From Bartonella sp. F02 (GTDB lineage Bacteria; Pseudomonadota; Alphaproteobacteria; Rhizobiales; Rhizobiaceae): a stretch of 64,000 bases of DNA. A program made the position numbers and the translations under genes. The stretch spans positions 124,001 to 188,000 of the forward strand of contig NZ_JANHOK010000004.1 of assembly GCF_026929975.1 (NCBI RefSeq), given 5' to 3'. The notes beneath the pieces are model-generated. The model saw only the letters and a program-made list of their open reading frames with translations. It did no database searches and had not been told where the DNA came from. Positions 26,705 to 36,932 of the stretch are shown here, in pieces (position 1 is the first letter of the stretch; the number at the start of each line of letters is the position of its first letter).

Positions 26705-29505
26705 GCTTTGGGGTACCTTTACTTTTGCTGGGTCTTTTCACTCTACCAATCATTTGGTGGCTCTTGAAAGTAACACCTCCAGCACCTCGTAAAGAACTTT
26801 TTCCTCCATTGCGCCTATTGTTGAAACAAACCGACCAACAAGAAACAGCTCATCATACTCCTTGGTGGCTGTTACTCTTAAGATTAACCATAGCTGCACT
26901 CATTATTATTGCTTTGGCACGTCCAACGTGGAATGCAAAATCGATTGTGCTCTCCGGATCACAACCGCTTGTACTGATTATCGATAATGGTTGGGCATCT
27001 GCCGAAGAATGGAAAAAACGCATTTCTGTTGCGGACTCTCTTCTTGCACAAGCAGAAAAATACAATAAAAACATCTATCTAATTGCAACAGCAGAAAATG
27101 ATATCCAAGAAATTAATCCTCTTCCTGCCACCGTCATAAGGCAACGCATAATGCATTTGCGTCCTCAGCCATGGCCTGTCAACCGCGTTCATGCATTCCA
27201 AAAGCTGATTGAAAAAACAAATGGAACACCTCTTGATATTGCTTATTTGAGTGATGGTTTACAAACCAATGAAGATGACCAAGCTTTTGCTCTCATTGAA
27301 CAATTAAAACCTCAAACATTCCTATGGTATTCAGCGGATATCTCTCATTTAATCGGGATAACAAACATAGAAAATAATCACGGAGATATGGCAGCACGTC
27401 TCATCCGAGCAACAACAGACGGGGAAACAGAAATAACTGTGAGCCTCTATGATTTTAAAAATCAATTGCTTGGACATTTTAAAACAAATTTCCATGAGAA
27501 AGAAAAAACCGCTCTTATTCCGTTTGATATACCACTTGAATTACGCCATGATATTGCATGGATTAAAATTGATCACCACGACAATGCTGCTACAACTTTC
27601 TTAGTTGATAACCATCATAAAATAAATCGCGTTGCTCTTCTCTCGCCCAATATCAATGAAATGGTACAACCCTTACTTTCCCCATTTTATTACGTTATCA
27701 AAGCATTACAAAATCATGCACAACTTATTACAGCAGGAGGAAGTGAGCTTTCCGCAGATATTGACCATTTACTTAAACAAAACCCCTCTATCTTTATTAT
27801 GGGTGATGTTGTTAATCTATCGAAAGAAATAGAAAACAAATTATCTGATTTTGTGAGTAAAGGTGGAATACTCATTCGTTTTGCTGGAGAAAATCTAAGT
27901 TCCGCAGAGCATCATGATAGTTTACTACCTGTACCATTGCGTCATGGGAAACGGACATTGGGAAGTATTATGTCATGGTCTCAACCACAAAAACTCGCAC
28001 CTTTTACAAAAGAGAGTTTTTTCTTTGATCTTCCTTTTCCAGAAGATATCACTGTTTCACACCAAATCTTAGCTGAACCAAACTCAGATCTTTTTGATAA
28101 GACATGGCTCAGCCTTGCTGATGGGACTCCTCTTATCACAGCAAAACACTCTGGAAAAGGAACACTTATTTTTATTCATGTTGCGCCCGATCCAACGTGG
28201 TCAACTCTCCCACTCTCGGGATTTTTTGCCCAAATGTTGCAAAAACTTATCATGCTCAGTACTTATAAAGATATATCGTCACCAATACATGCAAAAACAG
28301 AAACAATACAATCTCCTTGGCAGACATTAACGGCACATGGTCAACTGCAAACACCTCCTTCTCATGCTATTCCACTCACCCTTGATGCACAAAACCCTCC
28401 TCTTCCATCATATCAGACACCCCCAGGATTTTACGGTTCTAAAAATAATCTTTATGCATTAAACCTCTTAAATCCTTCATCGAACTTCACAAAGCAATCA
28501 TCATTGCCAACTTCTTTAAGTGAAAATCCTTTATCTTATGATATACAAGAAAAACATCTTGCAGGAATTTTTCTAGGATTAGCCAGTTTACTCTTTGCTC
28601 TTGATAGTTTCTTAGCATTATGGATGGGAGGATTTTTTGCGCTCAATCGACGAAAAAGCATATTTGTTTCTCTTCCCTTTATAGCAATCTTCATTGCTTT
28701 TTGTGCCTATATATCAACCAACCATGCACAAGCGAACAATCAATCGGACGACAATATAGTGCAAGCAGCAAGTTCTACACATCTTGCGTATGTCATAACA
28801 AATAATCCTGACATTGATAACACCAGCAAAAGCGGATTAAAAATGCTCAGTCAATTTATTGCAGCGCGTACAATGCTTACACCTGGCTCCGTAAAAGGGC
28901 TTAATCTCGATAAAGATGAGCTTTCTTTTTATCCTCTCATTTACTGGCCAATTGACGCTGATGCACCTCTACCAACCCCAAAAAGCCTTGAAAAAATAAA
29001 TGCTTTCATGAAACACGGAGGCACAATATTATTCGATACTCGTGATCAAATGCATGCTCATCTTAATCTTGATGAAACTACAACTCCTGAAACACAAAAA
29101 TTACGTGCAATATTAGATGGATTAAATATTCCAGCAATAGAACCAGCCTCAGCAGATCACGTTGTCTCTCGTTCTTTTTACATTATGCCTGATTTCCCAG
29201 GACTTTACCGTGGTTCACCTTTATGGGTTGAATCATCTTCAACAAATAAAAAAAATAAAAAATATCTTTCTGCCGGAGACAATGTTAGTGCTCTGCTCAT
29301 CACAGCTAATAATTTTGCTGCTGCTTGGGCATTAGATGAAAAAGGCTCTTGGAAATACCCTCTTATCCCTAATGATCCCATGCAACGTTTATGGGCATTT
29401 CGTGCAGGATTGAACATTATCATGTATACGCTTACAGGAAACTATAAAGCCGATCAGGTTCATGTTCCAGCAATGTTAGAGCGTTTTAACAGAGAGAAAA
29501 GATAA
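26701..29505 (+). CDS. BatA-type membrane protein with DUF4159 domain
   Basis: 934 residues from a TTG start at 26701 with AAGGAG upstream. Residues 1-80 are the aerotolerance-regulator (BatA) N-terminus with two TM helices. A vWA-like and periplasmic-facing region follows (a GATase-like fold is likely around residues 300-540). Two further TM segments lie at about 620-675. The C-terminal 230 residues (TNNPDIDNTSKSGLKML, KHGGTILFDTRDQ, YIMPDFPGLYRG) match DUF4159. It is expected to form a membrane complex with the MoxR, DUF58 and next proteins for envelope or stress function. Confidence 0.88.
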   Translation: MSFGVPLLLLGLFTLPIIWWLLKVTPPAPRKELFPPLRLLLKQTDQQETAHHTPWWLLLLRLTIAALIIIALARPTWNAKSIVLSGSQPLVLIIDNGWASAEEWKKRISVADSLLAQAEKYNKNIYLIATAENDIQEINPLPATVIRQRIMHLRPQPWPVNRVHAFQKLIEKTNGTPLDIAYLSDGLQTNEDDQAFALIEQLKPQTFLWYSADISHLIGITNIENNHGDMAARLIRATTDGETEITVSLYDFKNQLLGHFKTNFHEKEKTALIPFDIPLELRHDIAWIKIDHHDNAATTFLVDNHHKINRVALLSPNINEMVQPLLSPFYYVIKALQNHAQLITAGGSELSADIDHLLKQNPSIFIMGDVVNLSKEIENKLSDFVSKGGILIRFAGENLSSAEHHDSLLPVPLRHGKRTLGSIMSWSQPQKLAPFTKESFFFDLPFPEDITVSHQILAEPNSDLFDKTWLSLADGTPLITAKHSGKGTLIFIHVAPDPTWSTLPLSGFFAQMLQKLIMLSTYKDISSPIHAKTETIQSPWQTLTAHGQLQTPPSHAIPLTLDAQNPPLPSYQTPPGFYGSKNNLYALNLLNPSSNFTKQSSLPTSLSENPLSYDIQEKHLAGIFLGLASLLFALDSFLALWMGGFFALNRRKSIFVSLPFIAIFIAFCAYISTNHAQANNQSDDNIVQAASSTHLAYVITNNPDIDNTSKSGLKMLSQFIAARTMLTPGSVKGLNLDKDELSFYPLIYWPIDADAPLPTPKSLEKINAFMKHGGTILFDTRDQMHAHLNLDETTTPETQKLRAILDGLNIPAIEPASADHVVSRSFYIMPDFPGLYRGSPLWVESSSTNKKNKKYLSAGDNVSALLITANNFAAAWALDEKGSWKYPLIPNDPMQRLWAFRAGLNIIMYTLTGNYKADQVHVPAMLERFNREKR

Positions 29506-31601
29506 TGATACAATCTCTCTCTTTCCAACCTCTTCTCCCAACTTTTTGGCTTCTTGCCTTAGGAGGATTTTCTGTCTTTTTTATCATTATAAGCCTCATA
29601 ACACGACGTCGTGGTGCTTTATTGCGCCTTATAGCACTTGCCTCACTTCTTCTTGCGCTCTTAAACCCAATGATCACAAAAGAACAACGTGAACCCGTCA
29701 AAAGCATTGTAGGAATTGTTATTGATCACAGTGAAAGTCAAACTTTTGGAACACGTGGAGATGACAATGATAAAGCACAAACATACTTAGCTAATGAACT
29801 CGTTCACTATCCACAATTTGAACCACGTTTTATTGAAGCTGGAAAACTTGCGAATAACCGATATACATCTTCAACCAATTTATTTCAGACCCTTAAACAA
29901 GCCATCGCTGATGTTCCACCTTCGCGTTATGCAGGAACAATTTTAGTTACTGATGGCCAAGTTCATGACACCCCTTCAGAATCCGATCTTAGCAATCAAG
30001 CACCCATCAATGCTCTTATAACAGGAAGACAAAACGAATTCGATCGCCAAGTAAAATTCGTTTCTCCTCCACGATTTGCTCTTATTAATAAACCACAAAT
30101 GCTTTCTATTTTAGTGGAAGACACAGGAAAGCGTCCAGAATCTATTCCCGAACAAGCAAATATTACAGTCAGTATGAATGGAGAAGAAATCGGTCAGTAT
30201 TCCGTGACACCTGGTGTTATTTTTCAAACTGAGATCACTCTTTCTCATGCTGAAAAAAACATCATTCAAGTTACAACTGACACACACGAAGGTGAACTCA
30301 GCTTCAATAACAACCATGCTATAACAATTATTGAAGGAATCCGAGAAAATTTACGCGTTCTTCTTATTTCAGGAGCGCCCTATAACGGTGAACGAACATG
30401 GCGTGATCTTTTAAAAAGTGATCTCAATACCGACCTCATTCACTTTACTATTTTACGTCCTCCTGAAAAAGCAGACAACACACCTGTCAACCAACTATCA
30501 CTTGTCGTATTCCCTACAACAAAACTTTTTGTTGAGGAAATTAGTAATTTTGATCTCATTATTCTTGATGGTTACCAACATTCCAATGTGCTTCCATTGA
30601 TTTATTATGATTATATCACCCAGTATGTACAAAAAGGTGGCGCTCTCTTAATGGTAACAGGGCCAGAGTTTACAGGAGAACATTCATTAGCTAAAACTCC
30701 TTTGATAAGTGTTTTACCCGCGTTACCAAATGGTGCTATTATTCAAAAACCGTTTCGCCCTACGCTTACAAAAGAAGGCCAGCGTCACCCTGTTACGCGA
30801 GATCTTGAAACTTCTACGCATCCAGCATCTCAATGGGGTCGATGGTTACGACAGATCGTCATTCATCACACAGGAGAAAGCACCACTCTTATGAAAGGAG
30901 CAAATGAACAGCCTTTGTTGCTTCTTTCTCGCATAGGAAAAGGACGCGTGGGCATGCTGCTTTCAGACGAAAGTTGGCTTTGGGCACGAGGTTTTGAAGG
31001 GGGAGGACCATATGCCGCTCTCTATCGTCGAATTTCTCATTGGCTCATGAAAGAACCTGCTCTTGAAGAAGAAAATTTGAGCGCAACAAGTGACCATAGA
31101 CGTTTAACAATTCGTCAACAAACATTGAAAGATCATCCTGAACCTGTTGAAATCATTTTTCCTTCAGGAAAACACGAAAATATCACGCTTTCCAAAGAGA
31201 AAGAAGGCATATTTGTAGCAACAATAAATACTGATGAAACAGGACTATTTACTATCCGTAATAGAAATCAAACAATCTTTTTTCCTTTAGGTGGACTTGA
31301 TAATCTTGAATTTTCGGATTTAATTTCAACTGAAGAAAAACTCATGCCAATCAGTAAACGTACTGGTGGTCATATCACGCGTTTACACCGTGACAATAAA
31401 GAAGATTTTCAATTCCCTCCCATCAAACTCATTCAGCCGCAAACAAAACAAACATCTTCCCACGCTCCTTCAATTATTCTAAAAGAAGCAACAGAAACCC
31501 GTTTGATCAATGCTTTTCATTTTCCAATTTTTTCTGGATTTTTTGCACTATGTGCCTGCCTTTCACTGCTCTGTAGTATGTGGTACCGTGAAAGCCATTA
31601 A
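29505..31601 (+). CDS. BatA-operon membrane protein, glutamine-amidotransferase-like
   Basis: 698 residues. Two N-terminal TM helices (about 13-53), a large periplasmic part, and a C-terminal TM (about 673-690). It contains vWA-like strands (VGIVIDHSESQ, TILVTDGQVHD) and a class I amidotransferase-like fold (VQKGGALLMVTGPEF, GKGRVGMLLSDESWLW) without an evident catalytic Cys. Last gene of the operon, starting in the previous stop (TAATG). A hairpin with 6- and 4-base arms follows at about 31613-31644, without a T-tract. Confidence 0.85.
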   Translation: MIQSLSFQPLLPTFWLLALGGFSVFFIIISLITRRRGALLRLIALASLLLALLNPMITKEQREPVKSIVGIVIDHSESQTFGTRGDDNDKAQTYLANELVHYPQFEPRFIEAGKLANNRYTSSTNLFQTLKQAIADVPPSRYAGTILVTDGQVHDTPSESDLSNQAPINALITGRQNEFDRQVKFVSPPRFALINKPQMLSILVEDTGKRPESIPEQANITVSMNGEEIGQYSVTPGVIFQTEITLSHAEKNIIQVTTDTHEGELSFNNNHAITIIEGIRENLRVLLISGAPYNGERTWRDLLKSDLNTDLIHFTILRPPEKADNTPVNQLSLVVFPTTKLFVEEISNFDLIILDGYQHSNVLPLIYYDYITQYVQKGGALLMVTGPEFTGEHSLAKTPLISVLPALPNGAIIQKPFRPTLTKEGQRHPVTRDLETSTHPASQWGRWLRQIVIHHTGESTTLMKGANEQPLLLLSRIGKGRVGMLLSDESWLWARGFEGGGPYAALYRRISHWLMKEPALEEENLSATSDHRRLTIRQQTLKDHPEPVEIIFPSGKHENITLSKEKEGIFVATINTDETGLFTIRNRNQTIFFPLGGLDNLEFSDLISTEEKLMPISKRTGGHITRLHRDNKEDFQFPPIKLIQPQTKQTSSHAPSIILKEATETRLINAFHFPIFSGFFALCACLSLLCSMWYRESH

Positions 31602-32005
31602 AAAATAACATTCAATTCTAAGAAAAATTATCTTAATTGAACTAGGAATATAGTGTCCAAATCGTACAATATGAAAGAAAACTGAATGCTAATATTTTGT
31701 TTTGTCTCAAAAGAAAACAGTATAAAATAAATAGAATTAAACGGAATGCGATTTACATGGAATATATCAATATTCGTTGTTGTAAATAATAGTAACTAAT
31801 TTTTTAGCAATTATTATTGATTATTTCCATCTTTTATCTATTTTTTTAAGGATTTTCCTGCCATATTCTCTGTAAACAACATAAAATTGTCTTAAATATC
31901 TCTCTAAGATTATATAATAAAACTGTTTTTCACTGAATCATTTTCTATAATCTTTAAGAGTGAATTCATTTATTTGCTTTTATTGTACTCATTATTTCCA
32001 ACGCT
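31602..32005. other. Intergenic, no gene seen
   Basis: 400 AT-rich bases after the MoxR operon. Apart from the weak hairpin near its start I see no structure or frame. Confidence 0.5.
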
Positions 32006-32908
32006 ATGGGAACATCTATGTTTTATCTTGCTCATATATCAGATGTGCATCTTTCACCTTTACCAGAACCTTCATTTTATGAACTTCTTGGAAAACGTTT
32101 AACCGGCTATATTAACTGGAAAAAAAAACGTAAAAACCAAATAACGACAGGCGTTTTAGATACTTTAATGCACGCACTAAAAATGAAAAATCCAGACCAT
32201 CTTGTGATTTCTGGTGATATCGTTAATCTTTCTCTGGATAAAGAATTTGAACAAGCGCGCAACTGGTTATTGACCCAAGGTAAACCTCAAAATATTTCTT
32301 TAACTTTTGGAAACCATGATGCTTACGTTCGTGGAGCGTTTCAAAAAGCCTGCACCTTTTTTCAACCTTGGATAGAAGGTGATGAACCACAAAGAAATAA
32401 TCTTCCTTTTCCTTACATGCGTACTCGTAACAATGTCGCGATTATAAGTGTTTCATCAGCTATTGCTACGCCACCATTCTTTGCTACTGGTTATTTTGAC
32501 CGTATTCAAGCACGAACTTTATCTCGACTTTTAAATGAAGCAGCAACACATGATCTTTTTCGAATTGTCGTGATACACCATCCTCCTTTTCATCACGCAA
32601 CGCCTTGGTATAAAAAATTATGGGGGATAGAGCGTTTTTTAAATGTTATTAAAAATCATGGTTGTGAACTTATTCTCCACGGACATACTCATTTATCAAC
32701 ATTAAACATCATTGAAGGAAAGCTAGGTAAAGTTCCCGTTATTGGTGTCGCTTCTGCTTCACAAGCTTTTGGTGGGAAAAAAACACCTGCAAGCTTTAAT
32801 TTATTCGCAATCGACCGTTTATATCATAAATGGCATTGTCAGTTACAACGTCATCATATTATCAATCCCAATAATGAAATAATGTGTACTGAAACGATTA
32901 ACTTTTAG
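32006..32908 (+). CDS. Calcineurin-like metallophosphoesterase
   Basis: 300 residues (start at 32006, or 32018 at MFYLAHISDVH). The metal motifs are in the expected order: HISDVHLSP, VISGDIVNLS, FGNHDAY, VIHHPPFHH and LILHGHTHLS. So a dinuclear metal phosphoesterase or phosphodiesterase, cytoplasmic; substrate unknown (cyclic nucleotides and lipid intermediates are typical). Stands alone. Confidence 0.9.
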   Translation: MGTSMFYLAHISDVHLSPLPEPSFYELLGKRLTGYINWKKKRKNQITTGVLDTLMHALKMKNPDHLVISGDIVNLSLDKEFEQARNWLLTQGKPQNISLTFGNHDAYVRGAFQKACTFFQPWIEGDEPQRNNLPFPYMRTRNNVAIISVSSAIATPPFFATGYFDRIQARTLSRLLNEAATHDLFRIVVIHHPPFHHATPWYKKLWGIERFLNVIKNHGCELILHGHTHLSTLNIIEGKLGKVPVIGVASASQAFGGKKTPASFNLFAIDRLYHKWHCQLQRHHIINPNNEIMCTETINF

Positions 32909-33119
32909 CATCTTAATAAAAACATTTTACTGTCAAATGTAGATGCAACTGTCAAAAAATATAATCTCTAATAAAAGTAACTTCCAAAACGAACATCACT
33001 TCCAATAGTCATGTCTCATTAGAAAAATCATTCGACAAGTACAATAAAATAGAGATTTTAAATAGATTAATGCTGCAAAACATTGATTCAATAAGAACTG
33101 CACCATCATTAAAATCCTT

Positions 33120-34028
33120 TCAGACAAAAGGAATAGCCGTTGTCCCAAGAGGTAACTTAGCTTCATCTTCAGGCTCTACATGAATAGTAATCCGCGTATT
33201 ATCAAATTCAGATTCAAGAACACCTTCAATTTTATTGCAAATTTTATGTGCTTCTCCCACTTGCATCGTTGCTGGAACAACCAAATGAAATTCTATAAAA
33301 ATAACTCTTCCTGCAACACGCGTACGCAAATCATGTACTTCAATTGCACCACATGCATTGGCTGAAATAAGATCACGGATCCGTATCGTTTCATTTAATT
33401 CGACTCCAACATCCATTAAACCTTGAACAGCACTATTAATTACTTTCCATCCTTGTAAAAGAATATTAAAAGCAACAATAATCGCTAAAATCGGATCTAA
33501 AATAGTCCATCCACTCACAAAAGCAGAAATCAAACCAATTAAAATACCAAATGACGTAACAACATCGGCCATTAAATGCATGCCATCAGCTTTAAGAGCT
33601 GGAGAACGATGAATTTTTCCCTGTTTAACCAGAAGAATACCCCACAAATAATTGATTATACTCGCTGTAAGGTGAAATCCAATCCATACGCCTGGGGGAT
33701 GAGATAATTCAGAGGTTGAAAGAGACATCCAAGCTTCTCTCAAAATCATAATAGCAGCAAGAATAATCAGCACACCTTCAAAAATAGCAGCAAAATACTC
33801 TGCCTTATGATGTCCAAAAGGATGATTGTGATCTGCTGGCTTCATACTGATTTTTACAGCCCACCATGCCGTTAATGCGGCCAGAATATTAACAATCGAT
33901 TCCAACGCATCAGAATAAAGTGCAACCGAACCCGTAATGTAATAGGCCCAATATTTTAAACTAAAAACAAGACAAGCAATTAAAATAGATAAGATTGTCA
34001 ATTTTTGTATTTTTATTTTTGTATCCAT
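33120..34028 (-). CDS. Cation diffusion facilitator transporter
   Basis: 302 residues from the ATG at 34028 (a GTG three codons earlier is possible). Six hydrophobic helices. Metal residues sit in TM2 (YSDALESIVN) and TM5 (ADGMHLMADVVTS, HxxxD), with a HNHPFGHHKAEYFAA loop between TM2 and TM3. The C-terminal cytoplasmic domain has the ZT-dimer pattern (DLRTRVAGRVIFIEFHLVVP, ITIHVEPEDEA). It exports Zn, Fe or Mn in exchange for protons; the metal cannot be fixed. About 400 bases separate its start from the upstream small-RNA terminator. Confidence 0.92.
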   Translation of the reverse strand: MDTKIKIQKLTILSILIACLVFSLKYWAYYITGSVALYSDALESIVNILAALTAWWAVKISMKPADHNHPFGHHKAEYFAAIFEGVLIILAAIMILREAWMSLSTSELSHPPGVWIGFHLTASIINYLWGILLVKQGKIHRSPALKADGMHLMADVVTSFGILIGLISAFVSGWTILDPILAIIVAFNILLQGWKVINSAVQGLMDVGVELNETIRIRDLISANACGAIEVHDLRTRVAGRVIFIEFHLVVPATMQVGEAHKICNKIEGVLESEFDNTRITIHVEPEDEAKLPLGTTAIPFV

Positions 34029-34437
34029 AATCACCACAATCTTTGTTATTACAATGAATGCTAAATATTTTAATCCAATCTCTACAGAATAACCGACATG
34101 TTTTCTTTTTTTCCCGTAAGATCGCAGGAGATTTTAGGATGAAACAAAGCAATATCACCATCGACTATAGACTATTCGAATCATTTGCAATATTGCTTTT
34201 ACACAACACACTACAACACGATAATAATTCTGATATAACCCAACAAAAAATAAGCAATTTAAAACTGCATTGTAGCTCTAATTCTTATAATCAAAAAACA
34301 TTCTTAGTGTTAAAATAATTTTTTCTCTTAACAATCATCAATATTTTAAAACATTGAGCACACTTTTTTATCCCTAGGTTCATAAAACCAGAATCTGTGT
34401 GGTTATCTTGAAAAAAATGTAAGATCTTTGTTTCCAT
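34029..34437. other. Intergenic between the transporter and the small RNA
   Basis: About 410 AT-rich bases. A 59-codon plus-strand frame from 34139 with aggag some nine bases before it lacks any recognisable content and is not called. Otherwise nothing seen. Confidence 0.4.
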
Positions 34438-34568
34438 AAAAAAAGAACCTGGGCATTGGGGACCCAGATTCTCTTCCCTTAATTAATAAGGACATACAGG
34501 CTTAGGAAATAGCGGGGACCTAAAACCCTGTACCCGACACGAAAACAATACATTGTGCCGCATTCGGT
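34438..34568 (-). ncRNA. Structured small RNA, family unassigned
   Basis: About 130 bases on the minus strand between a near-consensus promoter and an intrinsic terminator. Predicted by eye in order: a stem ACC..CGGCAC / GTGTCGGGT enclosing ACAAT/ATTGT; a stem ACAGG + TTAGG / CCTAA + CCTGT with the C-rich loop TCCCCGCTATTT; a hairpin CCTTA/TAAGG; and the terminator AATCTGGGT / GCCCAGGTT followed by CTTTTTTT. No open frame with a ribosome site. The block is clearly GC-richer than its flanks. The C-rich loop suits pairing with ribosome sites of mRNAs, as in rhizobial trans-acting sRNAs. It does not look to me like 4.5S, tmRNA or RNase P; 6S RNA is not excluded. The transcription start is estimated. 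Confidence 0.7.
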
Positions 34569-34574
34569 ATCTTA

Positions 34575-34609
34575 TTTATATACCTATGGTTGTATATTGT
34601 CAACAATAT
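34575..34609 (-). promoter_or_regulatory. Promoter of the small RNA with overlapping palindrome
   Basis: TTGACA (34603-34598) and TATAAA (34580-34575) with 17 bases between them, on the minus strand. The -35 lies inside a perfect palindrome ATATTGT-ca-ACAATAT (34594-34609), a possible operator. Confidence 0.75.
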
Positions 34610-34938
34610 TCTACCTTAGGTTTAAAAATTTTTATCTTTGCACTTATACGGGATCATAAATAAGACAATAAAAAATTTACTTTCCATGACACGATGAATT
34701 AATGTTAAGTCAAAGATATTATTTTACATAAAGCACTAGCTACAGTCGCAGCGCACAAGCTTTAAAGCAACGTAAAATATGAATTCATTGGTTTCCACTC
34801 TGCAACCATTCAAAGCAGAAAATAGAATAAAATAACTTGTGCCCATTTTATAAAAAAAAGAATAGTATTCTTGCTTATATTGCACAAAATTCACAAGATT
34901 TCTCTCTATCTATATCTTATGATTTTGATAATTTTAAA
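34610..34938. other. Intergenic, no gene seen
   Basis: About 330 AT-rich bases between the small-RNA promoter and the mnmA stop codon. No frame, tRNA or clear terminator was recognised. Confidence 0.45.
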
Positions 34939-36165
34939 TTACAATACACCCTTTTCTAATTTTGATTCAAAAACAGAAAATTTTGTTTCCAAGTTACACA
35001 AAACGCGCTTCAACATTGCTTCAGCATGAGCAGTCCGCTCTGAGCATTTGATAAACCCACCACCAAGAATACGAGCTCCATGACTATTGTCATTATAAAA
35101 AACACATGCTTGACCAGGAGCCACTCCACTTTCACTTTCCAGCAAGTCAACAAAAAACTCCCCTTCCTGATAATGCAACCGAGCAGAACGCGGAGGGCGC
35201 GTTGAGCGAATCTTTACAGCAACTTCAATCCCTTCAACAGGGAAATTATCTAACACCTCATCACCAAGCCAATTCACATCACGTAAAAAAAGCTTATGTG
35301 TTTCTAACATCTCACGTGGACCAACAATAACACGTGAATTCTCAACATCAATATACACCACATAAAGCGCTTCACCCGTTGCAACTCCAATACCACGGCG
35401 TTGACCAACAGTATAATGAACAACTCCTGAATGTTTTCCTAAAACTTTCCCATTAATATGCACAATTGTCCCGGGATTAGCTGCTTCTGGCCGTAATTTT
35501 GTAATAATGTCAGAATATTTTCCTTGGGGAACAAAGCAAATATCTTGGCTGTCATGTTTATTTGCAACAGTAAAGCCCATTTCTGCTGCAAGTTCGCGAA
35601 CACGTGCTTTAGGCAAATCACCCAGTGGAAAACGCAAATAATCAATTTGCTCTTGCGTTGTCGCAAAAAGAAAATAACTTTGATCACGATCTGCATCAAG
35701 AGGACGAAACAGTACACGATGCGAACCATGTAAACGGCTTCGAATATAATGACCCGTCGCCAAAGCGTCTGCCTTTAATTCACGTGCAGTCGCCAATAAA
35801 TCAGCAAATTTAACAGTTTGATTGCAAGCCACACATGGGATAGGCGTTTCTCCATGTGCATAACTCTCTGTAAAAGGATTAATCACAGCTTCTTGAAATC
35901 GTTTTTCATAATCGAGAACATAATGAGGGATATCTAATGTCTCTGCAACACGACGTGCATCTTCAATATCCTGTCCTGCACAACATGATCCTACACGATG
36001 CGTCGCAGTGCCATGATCATAAAGCTGTAATGTAATTCCAACCACATCATAGCCTTCTTTTTTCAAAAGACCCGCAACAACCGATGAATCAACTCCGCCA
36101 GACATTGCAACAACAATGCGAGAATTCTCCGGCTTTCCGGGTAAATCAAGGCTATTCAAAAACAT
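34939..36165 (-). CDS. mnmA: tRNA-specific 2-thiouridylase MnmA
   Basis: 408 residues. MnmA adds sulfur to wobble U34 of tRNA-Lys, -Glu and -Gln. The PP-loop is [16 protein letters not shown]; the two catalytic cysteines lie in [11 protein letters not shown] and [13 protein letters not shown]; the C-terminal beta domain includes [13 protein letters not shown] and [11 protein letters not shown]. Length is slightly above the E. coli enzyme (368 residues), mostly through both termini. Single gene. Confidence 0.95.
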   Translation of the reverse strand: MFLNSLDLPGKPENSRIVVAMSGGVDSSVVAGLLKKEGYDVVGITLQLYDHGTATHRVGSCCAGQDIEDARRVAETLDIPHYVLDYEKRFQEAVINPFTESYAHGETPIPCVACNQTVKFADLLATARELKADALATGHYIRSRLHGSHRVLFRPLDADRDQSYFLFATTQEQIDYLRFPLGDLPKARVRELAAEMGFTVANKHDSQDICFVPQGKYSDIITKLRPEAANPGTIVHINGKVLGKHSGVVHYTVGQRRGIGVATGEALYVVYIDVENSRVIVGPREMLETHKLFLRDVNWLGDEVLDNFPVEGIEVAVKIRSTRPPRSARLHYQEGEFFVDLLESESGVAPGQACVFYNDNSHGARILGGGFIKCSERTAHAEAMLKRVLCNLETKFSVFESKLEKGVL

Positions 36166-36502
36166 ATACTTATTCTCTGTTTCAATTGATTAATACTTAA
36201 GTACATTGGATATTTTCATGCACGCAATCTATTTTTATTATATTGTTTTTTTACCATTCCTACAACTAATGACAGAATCTTTTTAAAGAAGTCGTTTAAA
36301 AAAAGATTTACAAAATTAAAATTAAAAATATTTTTCTATTTTTTACAAAAAACTATAAAAAAGAATAATATATTGTTTTATTTTTTACTCCATGTTTTAC
36401 ATTTTAAAAAATTTTATTAATTTTTTTCTCATAAATTTAGCTCTTTTTTAAAATTCATGTTTTATAAATGCGGTAGGTTCTTGAATAAAAGTAGAGAATA
36501 TA
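36166..36502. other. Very AT-rich intergenic region
   Basis: About 340 bases between the divergent mnmA and sciP genes, with many A and T runs. It must hold both promoters. No gene seen. Confidence 0.5.
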
Positions 36503-36778
36503 ATGAATAATTTTACAAAGACACAAATAAAATATGTTATTGGGCCAGATGGAAGTCCACTTACGCTCGCCGATTTGCCACCACCAACAACAAAACGTTG
36601 GGTTATTCGCCGAAAAGCTGAAGTTGTTGCAGCTGTCAGAGGTGGATTACTCAGTCTTGAGGAAGCGTGTCAACGTTATACTTTGACTGTAGAAGAATTT
36701 CTGTCGTGGCAAAGTTCAATCGATGAACATGGGTTAGCTGGATTACGGACAACGAGAATTCAAAATTATAGGCATTAA
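36503..36778 (+). CDS. sciP: CtrA inhibitor SciP (DUF1153)
   Basis: 91 residues. Nearly the full DUF1153 consensus is present: YVIGPDG.PLTLADLPPP, KRWVIRRKAEVVAAVRGGLL, ACQRYTLTVEEFLSWQ and LRTTR. In Caulobacter SciP binds CtrA and DNA and blocks transcription of CtrA targets in G1. It lies about 1 kb from ctrA on the same strand, with the fliJ-like gene between them on the other strand. Terminator at 36845-36880. Confidence 0.95.
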   Translation: MNNFTKTQIKYVIGPDGSPLTLADLPPPTTKRWVIRRKAEVVAAVRGGLLSLEEACQRYTLTVEEFLSWQSSIDEHGLAGLRTTRIQNYRH

Positions 36779-36844
36779 GAGCTATAAGTGATAATCTTTA
36801 TATGCAAAGCCTATTTTAAAGAGCTTAATTAAATAATATTTTTC

Positions 36845-36880
36845 AAAATAACCAGACTTAACCTTAAGTCTGGTTATTTT
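36845..36880. terminator. Strong bidirectional terminator
   Basis: Perfect 17-base stem AAAATAACCAGACTTAA / TTAAGTCTGGTTATTTT with a 2-base CC loop and A/T ends, between the convergent sciP and fliJ-like genes. Confidence 0.92.
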
Positions 36881-36932
36881 TGATATAGATGATAAATTAT
36901 TTCAATAAATAATAATCAATCAACAGAACATA

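Noticed and set aside
31613-31644. Terminator after the MoxR operon
   Set aside because: Stem is short with a bulge and no T-tract follows.
34139-34318. 59-codon plus-strand frame with aggag upstream
   Set aside because: Composition looks random, spacing to the ribosome site is long, no recognisable motif. Kept only as a note.
34438-34568. Riboswitch for the cation transporter gene
   Set aside because: The terminator lies about 400 bases before the transporter start and no known metal-sensing motif is recognised; a free small RNA is the simpler reading.
36845-36880. CRISPR-like or mobile-element palindrome
   Set aside because: A single perfect hairpin with A/T ends between convergent genes; an ordinary bidirectional terminator.
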